Source: Lautropia sp. (lineage in GTDB: Bacteria > Pseudomonadota > Gammaproteobacteria > Burkholderiales > Burkholderiaceae_E). Taken from it: a stretch of DNA of 64,000 nucleotides. Under the pieces are notes generated by a model that saw only the letters and a list, made by a program, of their open reading frames with translations, did no database searches and was not told the DNA's origin. The position numbers and the translations under genes are program-made. The DNA is taken from NCBI GenBank assembly GCA_030527825.1, contig JAUNAC010000002.1, forward strand, positions 780,444 through 844,443, read 5' to 3'. This document shows, one piece after another, positions 8,445-17,388 of this stretch; within the stretch, counting starts at the first letter, position 1, and the number at the start of each line of letters is the position of its first letter.

Positions 8445-10228
8445 GCAGCCACCGCCTGAGCTTTGCGCCTTCCCTGCTCCACGATGGCAATGAAAGCCTG
8501 ATTCATGTCCTGTCCTGCCCCCAGTCCCGCCTGGGCCCGCACCTCGGCCGGAGTACCCAACGCCAGCACACGCCCGGCATCCTGAATGACGATGCGATCA
8601 CAATATTCGGCTTCTTCCATAAAATGCGTCGTCACGACGATGGTGACACCTCGATCCGCCACATCCGTTATCGTGTGCCAGAACTCCCGCCGAGCCAGCG
8701 GATCAATGCCGCTAGTAGGCTCATCCAGAAACAGGATTTCCGGAGAGTGCACCAGACCCGCTGCCATCGCCAGACGCTGCCGGTATCCCGCCGGCAGCAG
8801 CCCGCTGATGGCGTCGCCGTCCAGGTCGAAACGCGCGATCACGCCCTCAACCTGCTGGCGTCGCTTACCTCCCCGCAGCCCGTAAGCGGCACCGAAAAAC
8901 ATCAGGTTTTCACGCACCGTCAGATTGGCATACAGCGAAAATTTCTGTGCAACATAGCCGATCCGGGATCTGGCCTGTGCCCCGGCAGTCCGCAAATTGG
9001 CACCGGCAACCTGCAGCGTGCCGCTGGTCGCAGGCAACAGACCGCACAACATCCGGAAAGTGGTCGTCTTGCCTGCACCATTGGGCCCGAGCAGGCCAAA
9101 AATTTCACCCCGTCCCACCTCAAAAGACGTACTGGCCACCGCCGTGAAATTGCCAAACCTGCGCACCAGATCACGCACCACGATCATCGGCGCGTCCGCA
9201 CCCCCGCGATCGGCAGCGGCTCCCCTTACGCTGTGCCCAACCTGTCCCTTCAGACCTGGGGACGGGCCATATCTCTGCCCTGGCTGACCGCTGCGCTGCC
9301 GAAGCAATAACATGAAGGTATCTTCCAGGCCCGCCGGCCGATCCCGTGCCTGGGCGGGCTTGATCAAATCCCGTACAGCCGTAACATCCGCGTCAGGATG
9401 GCATATAAAACGCACATCACCGCCACGCGGTACCGCATCCGCGATCATTGTTTCTGCTGCCAGCAATCGGGCCTGCAATGCCTTTGGCGACATACCCACG
9501 GCCGGGGTGACATCAAAACACAACCCGTCAGCCCGGTGCGCCAGTGCATCCGGTGTCCCACTGGCCATCACTTCGCCATCATTCATCACATAGACACAGG
9601 CGCAGCGTTCCGCCTCATCCATATAGGCTGTCGCAACAATCACCGCCAGCTGCTCGTGACGCACCAGTTGCTGCAAAACATCCCACAGATCACGTCTGGA
9701 CAGCGGATCGACTCCCACACTGGGCTCATCCAGCAACAGCAAGTCCGGCGATCTGACCAGCGTGCAGATCAAACCAAGCTTCTGCTTCATTCCCCCAGAA
9801 AGGTTGCCGGCCAGACGGCTGCCAAACCTGGCGAGGTCAGTCATGTCCAATAACCGGTCGAAACGCCCGCGGCGCGCTGCAGCCGACACGCCATACAGGT
9901 CGGCATATAAATCCAGGTTTTCCCGGACGCTGAGATCCTCATACAGGCCAAATCGCTGTGGCATATAACTGATTCGACCGTGAACATCCTGCGCCATGCC
10001 AGCGATATCCGATCCGAACACCTGCAGACGCCCCTCATCCGGCGTCATCAGTCCGGCGACCATGCGCAGAAAGGTCGTCTTTCCGGCACCATCCGGCCCC
10101 ACCAGTGCCGTCATCTCGGCGGACGATGCCCGCAGTGACACGTGCTTCAGCGCCGGCACGCTGTCTCCATGCGAGGTGACAAATCGTTTGACCAGCCCCT
10201 CGGAAACCACTACGTCATTCATGGCCAC
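8441..10228 (-). CDS. ABC transporter tandem ATP-binding protein, YbhF-like
   Basis: 595 aa containing two complete nucleotide-binding domains. The first has Walker A GPDGAGKTT, signature LSGGMKQ and Walker B LLLLDEPSVGVDP. The second has Walker A GPNGAGKTT and Walker B ILFLDEPTSGIDP, but a degenerate signature (LPAGYRQRLA) where LSGGQ is expected; YbhF/RbbA-type fused ATPases share this. A linker of about 40 residues joins the halves. The gene is followed immediately by the permeases, the order found in ybhFSR efflux operons. Confidence 0.94.
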   Translation of the reverse strand: MAMNDVVVSEGLVKRFVTSHGDSVPALKHVSLRASSAEMTALVGPDGAGKTTFLRMVAGLMTPDEGRLQVFGSDIAGMAQDVHGRISYMPQRFGLYEDLSVRENLDLYADLYGVSAAARRGRFDRLLDMTDLARFGSRLAGNLSGGMKQKLGLICTLVRSPDLLLLDEPSVGVDPLSRRDLWDVLQQLVRHEQLAVIVATAYMDEAERCACVYVMNDGEVMASGTPDALAHRADGLCFDVTPAVGMSPKALQARLLAAETMIADAVPRGGDVRFICHPDADVTAVRDLIKPAQARDRPAGLEDTFMLLLRQRSGQPGQRYGPSPGLKGQVGHSVRGAAADRGGADAPMIVVRDLVRRFGNFTAVASTSFEVGRGEIFGLLGPNGAGKTTTFRMLCGLLPATSGTLQVAGANLRTAGAQARSRIGYVAQKFSLYANLTVRENLMFFGAAYGLRGGKRRQQVEGVIARFDLDGDAISGLLPAGYRQRLAMAAGLVHSPEILFLDEPTSGIDPLARREFWHTITDVADRGVTIVVTTHFMEEAEYCDRIVIQDAGRVLALGTPAEVRAQAGLGAGQDMNQAFIAIVEQGRRKAQAVAA

Positions 10229-11206
10229 TCACTCCAGACGCACTGTCACCGGCTGACCCAGACGTAATAGCGCATCAGGATCGGCAAACCGGATGCGTAC
10301 CTCGTACACAAGACTGGTGCGCAAGTCCTCCGTCTGAACCGATTTCGGCGTGAACTCCGCGACGGACGATATATACCCGACCGTCCCGCTCAGCCGGCGA
10401 GCCACGCCGTCCGCCTGAATCTCTGCCGCCATGCCCGGTTTTACCCTGCCAAGGCGCGACTCATCCACATACAGGCGAATCCACTTGGGATCATCGACAG
10501 ATAATGTAATGATCGGACGCTGCGGCGTTGCTATCTCACCAGGCTCCATCAATCGTGAGCGTACCCGCGCGTTAACCGGTGCGCGTAACTGCCCCTGTCC
10601 AATCTGATATTGCAATAGCGCTACTTGAGCACGGGCGGCCCGCAACTGCGCCTCAGCAGCATCAATATCCTCTACGCGGCTGCCGTCATTCAGCAACTGC
10701 AATGCGTCCGCCCTTTCCCTGACACTTGCATCTGCCACCTGTGCCGCGCTACGTGCCAGGTCCAGATCCCGCGTACTGACCGCACCCTTGATACCAGCAT
10801 CAATCCGCCTTAACCGCGCCAGTTCCCGGTATGCCCTCTCTGCGTCAGATCGCGCCGCCTGCAGACGATGACGGGCCTGCGATATCTCTGCTGGTCTGGC
10901 ACCTTTGCGCAGGCGTTGCAACTCTTGCTGGTGGACAGCGACCTTTGCCACCGCCTGCTCCTGCTGCAGCATCAGTGCATGCGTATCTAGCGTGGCCACC
11001 ACCTGACCCGCCCGCACTTGCTCGCCCTCTTCCACCAAAACCTCCGCCACCCGGCCGGCCGCCTCAAACGCCAGTGAGACCTGATGCTGTTCCACATTGC
11101 CATAAAGCATCAGTCGGGCGTGCTCATCGTGATGAAACAGCCGCCAGCCAAAACAGCCTGCGACCCCCAGCATGGCCACCAGCAGCCCGAACAGCACTTT
11201 TTTCAT
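10229..11206 (-). CDS. HlyD-family membrane fusion protein, YbhG-like
   Basis: 325 aa: an N-terminal membrane anchor (LFGLLVAMLGVAGCFGW), a split lipoyl domain (LAFEAAGRVAEVLVEEG...; GQGQLRAPVNARV), a long helical hairpin (about 75-190) and a beta-barrel region. This is the periplasmic adaptor of the exporter, linking inner-membrane permeases to an outer-membrane channel; no outer-membrane factor is encoded nearby. First gene of the leftward operon, divergent from the TetR-type gene, and it abuts the ATPase gene with no gap. Confidence 0.93.
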   Translation of the reverse strand: MKKVLFGLLVAMLGVAGCFGWRLFHHDEHARLMLYGNVEQHQVSLAFEAAGRVAEVLVEEGEQVRAGQVVATLDTHALMLQQEQAVAKVAVHQQELQRLRKGARPAEISQARHRLQAARSDAERAYRELARLRRIDAGIKGAVSTRDLDLARSAAQVADASVRERADALQLLNDGSRVEDIDAAEAQLRAARAQVALLQYQIGQGQLRAPVNARVRSRLMEPGEIATPQRPIITLSVDDPKWIRLYVDESRLGRVKPGMAAEIQADGVARRLSGTVGYISSVAEFTPKSVQTEDLRTSLVYEVRIRFADPDALLRLGQPVTVRLE

Positions 11207-11257
11207 GACGACCCGCCATCAAGTGAATGATGAACAGCATCATATACTAAAATTAAA

Positions 11258-11267
11258 TTAAATTTAA
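11258..11267. promoter_or_regulatory. AT-rich palindrome in the divergent ybhG-like/TetR promoter region
   Basis: TTAAATTTAA is a perfect palindrome embedded in a strongly AT-rich stretch (11246-11272) in the 184-base space between the divergent efflux operon and its TetR-type regulator. TetR-family regulators usually bind such shared promoter regions. This is a candidate operator by position; AT-richness alone could also explain it. Confidence 0.3.
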
Positions 11268-11390
11268 ACAATACCGGACAGAGCGGTCTGATTTCGACGG
11301 CCAGCATACGCTCATAGCCATTCGACACCTGCTATCTTTAGGCTGGATCAAAGCATACGATTCGCAAAATCCGTACCGAGCAACCTTTCC

Positions 11391-12068
11391 ATGGAGCCGT
11401 CCATGCGTCAGCGCAGCACTCGCCCCGACGGGGAAGCCACCCGCACCAAAATCATGGAATCCGCAGGTGAGCTCTTTGCCATCAACGGCTTTGCCGATAC
11501 CACCAGCAAAGCCATTGCAGCCCGGGCTGGCGTGGATCTCGCCTCAATCAACTACCACTTCGGCAGCCGCGTCGGACTCTATCAGGCTACCCTGATTGAA
11601 GCGCACCGGCGCCTGATGAGCGTAAGCGATCTGACCCGTCTGGCCACCGCCCCTGTCCCGCCGTCCGACAAGCTGCGCCAGTTCATTGCATATTTTGTTG
11701 ATCTGGCACGCGGACCTGACCCTGGCTGGCATCTGTCGCTGTTGGCCGGAGAGATATTTTCACCCTCATCACACATCCACGCCATGTTTCAGACAGAGTC
11801 GCAACCCAAAATCACGCTGCTCAAGACCATTCTGGCTGAAATCACCGACATCCCCGCCGGTGACCCGGCCATTACCTGCTGCATGGTCAGCATCGGCGCC
11901 CCCTGTGTCATGATGCTGCTCAGCCGCGACAAACTACCGGGCCCGATGCATGATATACATCAAATGTCTGCAGCTGAGCTGACCGAACACCTGCACCAGT
12001 TCGCCTTGGCCGGCCTGTCCAGCGTCGGTCAGCGATATGCAGCGAAAAGCAGGCAGCAAAATACCTGA
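11391..12068 (+). CDS. TetR-family transcriptional regulator, CecR-like
   Basis: 225 aa. An N-terminal TetR helix-turn-helix (about 14-62; TSKAIAARAGVDLASINYHF) is followed by an all-helical ligand domain resembling DUF1956 of CecR/YbiH. In E. coli, CecR controls ybhG-ybhFSR, exactly the gene set that lies divergently here, so local repression of the efflux operon is a strong inference. Two in-frame ATGs (11391, 11403) could start it. Its stop directly abuts the convergent importer ATPase gene with no intervening base. Confidence 0.9.
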   Translation: MEPSMRQRSTRPDGEATRTKIMESAGELFAINGFADTTSKAIAARAGVDLASINYHFGSRVGLYQATLIEAHRRLMSVSDLTRLATAPVPPSDKLRQFIAYFVDLARGPDPGWHLSLLAGEIFSPSSHIHAMFQTESQPKITLLKTILAEITDIPAGDPAITCCMVSIGAPCVMMLLSRDKLPGPMHDIHQMSAAELTEHLHQFALAGLSSVGQRYAAKSRQQNT

Positions 12069-12941
12069 CTAAATACCTTCCCCTGACTCTGCCAGAACCC
12101 CTTCCAGGGCAGGAGCCACTTCCCTGGGATTTTCAGGCGCACGCCCCCCGGACAGCCAGCCTGCCCGCTCGACCAGAAAATCCACCAGGTGATTACGGAT
12201 CGCATAAAAGCCTTGCTCGTGGTGCAATGTACTGCGACGCCGCTCGGTGGATAGCGTATTGCGGACGATTTCCGCCACCCGCGCAATGGGGCCGTTACTC
12301 ATCAGTAGTATCCGGTCTGCCAGCAAAATCGCCTCGTCGACATCATGCGTGATCATGAATACCGTCTGACCGGTTTCACGACAGATACGCCTCAGTTCCT
12401 CCTGGATCGTGCCACGCGTCAGCGCATCCAGCGCACCAAAAGGCTCGTCCATGAGCAACATGTCGGGCTCGATCGCAAACGCCCGCGCGATCCCCACCCG
12501 CTGCTTCATTCCGCCTGACAGTTCGGCAGGCTTTCGATCAATCGCATGTGCCAGCCCAACCAACTCAACGTACTTCTGAACCTGTGCGTCGACCTGCATC
12601 GCCGACCATCCAGCCCACTTGCTACGTACCGCAAACGCGATATTCTGGCGCACGGACAGCCATGGCAGCAGCGCATGACCCTGAAAGACAACCCCGCGCT
12701 CCAGTCCCGGCCCGGTGACTGCCTGGCCATTCAGAACGACCTCGCCAGCGCTGGGTTTCTCCAGCCCGGCCAGCACGTTAAGTATCGTCGACTTGCCGCA
12801 TCCCGAGTGCCCAATCACACAGATGAACTCTCCCGGAGCAATGCCGAAATTCACGCCATCGAAAACCGGAACATTCCCGCCCGGATATGTCTTGGACAGG
12901 TTCCTGACCCGCAGGTAGTCCGATGTCATGTCAGTCAACAT
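12069..12941 (-). CDS. NrtD/SsuB/TauB-like ABC importer ATP-binding protein
   Basis: 290 aa with Walker A GHSGCGKST, signature LSGGMKQRV, Walker B MLLMDEPFGALD and the switch His in MITHDVDEA. These are typical of the nitrate/sulfonate/bicarbonate (NitT/TauT) importer ATPases. It overlaps the permease gene by 11 bases; a second ATG 12 bases in would remove the overlap. It completes an importer with the permease and the CmpA/NrtA-like binding protein just upstream. The substrate is not determined by the ATPase. Confidence 0.92.
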   Translation of the reverse strand: MLTDMTSDYLRVRNLSKTYPGGNVPVFDGVNFGIAPGEFICVIGHSGCGKSTILNVLAGLEKPSAGEVVLNGQAVTGPGLERGVVFQGHALLPWLSVRQNIAFAVRSKWAGWSAMQVDAQVQKYVELVGLAHAIDRKPAELSGGMKQRVGIARAFAIEPDMLLMDEPFGALDALTRGTIQEELRRICRETGQTVFMITHDVDEAILLADRILLMSNGPIARVAEIVRNTLSTERRRSTLHHEQGFYAIRNHLVDFLVERAGWLSGGRAPENPREVAPALEGVLAESGEGI

Positions 12942-13842
12942 AGGTCACGGCTCTCTGTGCCCAGGCGAATAGCGTATCCAGCAGCATGCCGACCACACCA
13001 ATCACCACAATTGCAAAAATGACATTGCCGAGGTCAAAATTGTTCCATTCGTTCCAGACAAAATAACCAATGCCGGTGCCACCCACCAGCATTTCGGCAG
13101 CAACAATCACCAGCCAGGCGATTCCCATGCTGATGCGCATACCGGTCAGGATGGTTGGCGCGGCTGCCGGCAGAATGACATGAAACATCCGTCGCCAGAC
13201 CCCAACCTCCAATGTCCGTGCAACATTCAGCCATTCCCGACGAACTCCGGCAACACCAAAGGCCGTATTTGCCAGCATCGGCCAGATGGAGCATATGAAA
13301 ATCACGAAAATGGCGGATGCCGCGGCGTCCTTGATCGTGTAGAGGGCGATGGGCATCCAGGCCAGGGGAGAAATCGGCTTCAGTATCTGAATGAACGGGT
13401 TAAACACTCTGGCAGCAAACGCACTCATTCCAATCAGAAAGCCGAATGGCAGTGCCACCAGCATGGCCAGCGCAAAGCCTGCGCCAACACGCAGCAACGA
13501 TGCACCGAGCTGCAGGGCAATGCCCCGGTCGTTGGGGCCATTGTCACGAAAAGGGTCGCGGATCTGCCTGAGAAAAGCGGCTGCAGTCTGAGCGGGCGTC
13601 GGAAAACTCCCACGTGTCTTTTGCCCTCCTTCGAAAGCCTGGCCCTCGGATAATATCTGCTGCAACTTCCCGGGATCCTCCGGGAGTTTACCCATCAGCT
13701 GAGCATACTCAATTTGCTGCGCACTCATCTCGGTCACACGCTGTAGATGTGGTCGAGTAAGCCATCCCCACCAGGCGATGAATAGCAGCAACACCAGCAC
13801 CGAACACAGCGCTGCCTTCAGGCGCACTACTCCTTCAGCCAT
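12931..13842 (-). CDS. NrtB-like ABC importer permease
   Basis: 303 aa with a membrane anchor at residues 10-28, a periplasmic stretch, then five or six helices carrying a BPD-transport inner-membrane domain. The ATPase-docking loop reads MARTLEVG-like (NVARTLEVGVWRRMFHVILPAAAPTI). It resembles NrtB/CmpB permeases, including the GSFPTPAQTAAAFLRQIRDPF segment ahead of the membrane block. It overlaps its neighbours on both sides by a few bases, indicating coupled translation. Confidence 0.92.
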   Translation of the reverse strand: MAEGVVRLKAALCSVLVLLLFIAWWGWLTRPHLQRVTEMSAQQIEYAQLMGKLPEDPGKLQQILSEGQAFEGGQKTRGSFPTPAQTAAAFLRQIRDPFRDNGPNDRGIALQLGASLLRVGAGFALAMLVALPFGFLIGMSAFAARVFNPFIQILKPISPLAWMPIALYTIKDAAASAIFVIFICSIWPMLANTAFGVAGVRREWLNVARTLEVGVWRRMFHVILPAAAPTILTGMRISMGIAWLVIVAAEMLVGGTGIGYFVWNEWNNFDLGNVIFAIVVIGVVGMLLDTLFAWAQRAVTYVD

Positions 13843-15295
13843 TCACCTTCTCCGCGCTGGTTGCATCACCGTGCCGACCAATCGAAAAACTGCGCAAATA
13901 CGTATGGGGATCTGCAGAATCGAAGGGCTTGCCCATCACATCGAACCGATCATAGTTCCGTGACGGCCATGACTCGCCCAGCTGCTGCATGGCGCGATGC
14001 GCATCAGTCAGCAAAAAGACCTGTCTGGCCAATGCTGCGTAATCCACATCCGCTTTCACATAGCCCCAGCGCCGGAGCTGTGTCAACATCCAGACTGCCA
14101 TACTCGGCCACGGGATCGGATTGAATTCGACACGATCCGGCATGCTGACGACATTGCCCAATCCATCTGCAAAACGACCGGTCAATGCCTGCCGTACAAC
14201 CATTTCAGGCTGATTCAGATATTTCGGCACAGCCATGATCCGGGCAATTTCGCGCCTGTGCCGCTGCCCCCGAGACCATGCCGAACCTTTCAGAACAGCA
14301 CGCAACAGCGCAGAAAAGGTGTCCGGATACTGCTCGATGAATGACGCCGACATCGTAAAGGCACAACAAGGATGTCCATTCCACAAGCTGCTCAAAGCCA
14401 TATGAAAAAAACCAGCCTCCTCGTAGATAGCACGCTGGTTAAGCGGATCAGCCCCCAGGAAGGCATCAATATTTCCTGCCCGCAAATTCGAGACGAACTC
14501 GGTCGGCACCACGACACGGATCTGAACGTCCCGGTCCGGGTCAATTCCGGCTTCGGCCAGGTAGTATCGCAACATCAGATTCTGTACCGAATACTCCATC
14601 GGCACCGCAATGCGCATTCCGCGCCAATTGCGAGGATCCCGGTTGTTACGATGTTTGAGCGCCAGGATCATCGCAATACCATTGACATTTTCAATCATGG
14701 CAACCCGAAGCGGCACCGGTGGCGAGCCAAGCCCCATGGAAGCCGCCAGAGGCATTGTGGCGAGCATCAGCCCGGCATCCAGCTCGCCATTGATGATCTT
14801 GTCACGAACCAGACCAAAGGCAGTATTCTTCTGGAGATCAACCGCCAGCCCCTGCTCCTGATAGTAGCCAAGTACTTCTGCCATGATGAGCGGCGTTGCA
14901 CAAGTGATGGGCAAAAATCCGACCTTCAGTGCCTTCCTCTCTGGAGGGCGCACTTCCTGAGCCATGGCTGATAGTGCCTCGATGGGTAGCACGCTGGCAA
15001 TGGCGGCCATGGCCGCCCGTTTCCCAACGGCGCGCAGAAAGTTTCGCCTGAGATCATCAGCAGGAAACAGTGCCCTGACCAAGGCGGCTTCAAGAAACGC
15101 CTGCGCATGGTCATCCCGTGCTCCACTGAGCTGGGCATCACCATATTGAGGACAACTCGCATCCGGGGCGCTGCTCACACCATCAGTCACGTGAGCGTTT
15201 GTGATGGGATGATCTGCGCCACAGGAACACCGAAAACGCAAGGGGCGGTCAGCGTCGTAGGGAAAATAGTAACGATTGCCCAATATCTTGCTCAT
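13835..15295 (-). CDS. CmpA/NrtA-family substrate-binding protein with internal Tat-like signal
   Basis: 486 aa. The binding domain (about 120-470) matches the CmpA/NrtA family: LKVGFLPITCATPLIMAEVLGYY, AVPMEYSVQNLMLRYYLAEAGIDPD, GHPCCAFTMSASF. Oddly for an exported protein, about 80 residues precede a twin-arginine-like segment (RRNFLRAVGKRAAMAAIASVLP, from residue 82), and this leader carries a CSCG cysteine cluster. Related proteins have the same internal arrangement. Whether it is exported or stays cytoplasmic is open. Family members bind nitrate, bicarbonate or sulfonate-type anions; context here favours an organosulfur compound (inference). Confidence 0.88.
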   Translation of the reverse strand: MSKILGNRYYFPYDADRPLRFRCSCGADHPITNAHVTDGVSSAPDASCPQYGDAQLSGARDDHAQAFLEAALVRALFPADDLRRNFLRAVGKRAAMAAIASVLPIEALSAMAQEVRPPERKALKVGFLPITCATPLIMAEVLGYYQEQGLAVDLQKNTAFGLVRDKIINGELDAGLMLATMPLAASMGLGSPPVPLRVAMIENVNGIAMILALKHRNNRDPRNWRGMRIAVPMEYSVQNLMLRYYLAEAGIDPDRDVQIRVVVPTEFVSNLRAGNIDAFLGADPLNQRAIYEEAGFFHMALSSLWNGHPCCAFTMSASFIEQYPDTFSALLRAVLKGSAWSRGQRHRREIARIMAVPKYLNQPEMVVRQALTGRFADGLGNVVSMPDRVEFNPIPWPSMAVWMLTQLRRWGYVKADVDYAALARQVFLLTDAHRAMQQLGESWPSRNYDRFDVMGKPFDSADPHTYLRSFSIGRHGDATSAEKVNG

Positions 15296-15434
15296 GAAAT
15301 GGAAAGCGAGGCAGCCGCCGGAATATCATGCCGGCCAGCCCAGCGCCGGCGCGCGCAACAAGCCCTAACTACCGCGCCCGACACGCGGGCAGGCAGGTTC
15401 AGCATGACGGTGAAGGACAGAACCTGGAGCCCTT

Positions 15435-16646
15435 TCATGCTGGCAGCGATGCTAGTCGGGAGATTTCCTTTCGGATATGTTTGATAGCCGGTGTGACAAT
15501 TGCCACGAAATGAGATTCACGAACCCGTCGCTGAACCGTGGAGCTCATCAAATAGCCACGGGCGCCTTGATGCAGCAGTGCGGCCTGTGCCGACCGGAGG
15601 GCCAACTCTGCCACCTCCGCCCTCACCTTCAGTACCTCGGCAAAAAAAGCATTGCGTGGGTCATAGGGGGTTGCCGCCAGCTCATTGATCCGTTTTTTCA
15701 GCACGTCCAGCTCACTCTGCAACGCATCAGGCTGATCGTCCAGAAATTCGTTGACATGGGCCAACTGAGTGCCTACCTCCCGCATGGAGTCGATCGCTCC
15801 CTGCGTTACCCCCCAACCCATTCCGCACTGCAAAAGGACAAAGGCAGCTCGCACACTGGCAATGAAAGGACGAGCAGGCGCTGCTACGATATTGCGTGCC
15901 GGAACTCGGTGCCCGGCGAACATCATACTGTACGTTGCTGTGCCTTCCATACCGGAGAATGCAGGACATGGACGCAGGGAAACACCAGCATCCGCACAGG
16001 AGGCAGTAAACATCACCTCCCGGGGAATACCCTCAGCACTCCCTCCGCCAGATTCATCCTCCAGCAGCGCCACCGCACAGAACTGATGATCGCCTCCCAG
16101 ATTACTGACCCATGGCAACATGCCGTCAATCACATATCCATCCCCTTCGGAGCGAGCGCGCAACTGATTTTTCTCGATCCCGGTAATGCTCTTCATCGCA
16201 TTGGACAAGCCGGTGCCCCCTAGGATCTCTCCGGTGACCAATCCCAGCAGCACATCGCCCTGCAACGCAGGATTTGTCGACCGCTCCAGATACAGGGCAC
16301 AGGCCAGCTGGCACCAAACCAGAAAGCCCGTTGAACCACAGACCCGAGACACTTCCGCCAGCGCTTCAATGGCCGCAGGGTAATCATGCCCACCCGGAAA
16401 CGCGTTGAGATGCGCCATATAGGCGCCAGCGCTGCCTAGCTGATGCAGGATATCTTCCGGGTAGGTACCACGATCAATATCTTCCGCCATCGCAGCCAGC
16501 GGTCCGGCGGAAATACGCCGCACACCGGCCAGCATTTCATCTGCCGAGGGACGTTCAATCTCTTCTGCAAGCACGAATGCTTTCGCACCTTGTTGCTGTG
16601 TCTGCGGTTCTACGGTTCGTTCAGGCGACGCCAAAACACTGGACAT
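15435..16646 (-). CDS. Acyl-CoA dehydrogenase-family flavoprotein, possibly a monooxygenase
   Basis: 403 aa with the three-part acyl-CoA dehydrogenase fold: N-terminal helices (about 30-140), a middle beta domain (LGGTGLSNAMKSITGIEK... about 160-250) and a C-terminal helical bundle. It does not look like a classical beta-oxidation enzyme; divergent members of this fold (SfnB/DszC type) are FMN-dependent monooxygenases of organosulfur metabolism. A good ribosome-binding site (GGAGG) precedes the ATG. Placement between two importers and beside an OsmC gene supports a role in breakdown of an imported compound. Exact reaction unknown. Confidence 0.82.
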   Translation of the reverse strand: MSSVLASPERTVEPQTQQQGAKAFVLAEEIERPSADEMLAGVRRISAGPLAAMAEDIDRGTYPEDILHQLGSAGAYMAHLNAFPGGHDYPAAIEALAEVSRVCGSTGFLVWCQLACALYLERSTNPALQGDVLLGLVTGEILGGTGLSNAMKSITGIEKNQLRARSEGDGYVIDGMLPWVSNLGGDHQFCAVALLEDESGGGSAEGIPREVMFTASCADAGVSLRPCPAFSGMEGTATYSMMFAGHRVPARNIVAAPARPFIASVRAAFVLLQCGMGWGVTQGAIDSMREVGTQLAHVNEFLDDQPDALQSELDVLKKRINELAATPYDPRNAFFAEVLKVRAEVAELALRSAQAALLHQGARGYLMSSTVQRRVRESHFVAIVTPAIKHIRKEISRLASLPA

Positions 16647-16723
16647 GGAGACCTCCGGATATAACCGGGCGCTAGATACAGCACCCGGACTGCATGTAAA
16701 AACGCCTTCAGGAGCTAATCCCC

Positions 16724-17275
16724 TCAGGCAAGCGCAATCTTGAAAGCCACCGGGTTGCGAATCGTATTCGCAACCGGGGAATAGAAGTTCGCGTGCTGCA
16801 CGATCTCGTCCAGCGCCTCGCGGCTGGCGTCGCCTTCAATCACCACTTTGACCCGAACTTCCTGAAACCCCATCTCCTCCGGCTTCTTCTCAGCCCCACC
16901 TGCGCCCCATGCCGCCGGATTCCCTATGTCGCCTTCCAGAAACAGCTCCAACTTGCTGAGCCTGACCTCACGCAACGTGGCCACTGCCGTGATGCCAACA
17001 GCCAAGCAACCTCCCAGCGCCGAAAGAACAATTTCTCCAGGGGCTGGCGCCGTGTTCTGCCCAAAAAGATGCAGAGGCTCATCAACGACCACCGGTTGAT
17101 GGTCACCTACGTATGAGAGGGAGCGATATTGGCCCTCCATCACGGTATGAACCTTGTTGGTACCCCGAGAATCAGGGTTGTTCCTCCCTTTCACGGCAAA
17201 GGCCAGCAGACCATCGCGATCAATGGGACGAAGGTAGGTCTTGACAGTTGTTGTGGTATCAGCCTGGCTCATCAT
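16724..17275 (-). CDS. OsmC/Ohr family protein
   Basis: 183 aa from the ATG at 17275, where AGGGAG provides a ribosome-binding site; a second ATG follows directly. The conserved OsmC core is visible: a cysteine in SALGGCLAVGI around residue 95, PAPGEIVLSALGG before it, and a second thiol-region equivalent replaced by HANFYSPVANTI near the C-terminus. OsmC/Ohr proteins reduce organic hydroperoxides using paired cysteines, but here only the first cysteine is clear, so classical peroxidase activity is doubtful. OsmC-like genes often accompany sulfur-scavenging flavoproteins, as here. Confidence 0.87.
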   Translation of the reverse strand: MMSQADTTTTVKTYLRPIDRDGLLAFAVKGRNNPDSRGTNKVHTVMEGQYRSLSYVGDHQPVVVDEPLHLFGQNTAPAPGEIVLSALGGCLAVGITAVATLREVRLSKLELFLEGDIGNPAAWGAGGAEKKPEEMGFQEVRVKVVIEGDASREALDEIVQHANFYSPVANTIRNPVAFKIALA

Positions 17276-17388
17276 GGCTCCCTGTTCAGAAAAATCTGGA
17301 AAGAAATTGCATGACGAAGATTCTGTCACCAGTCTGAAACGTATTTCGCATAACCTCATGCGAAAACATCATATACCGGACAATCCAG

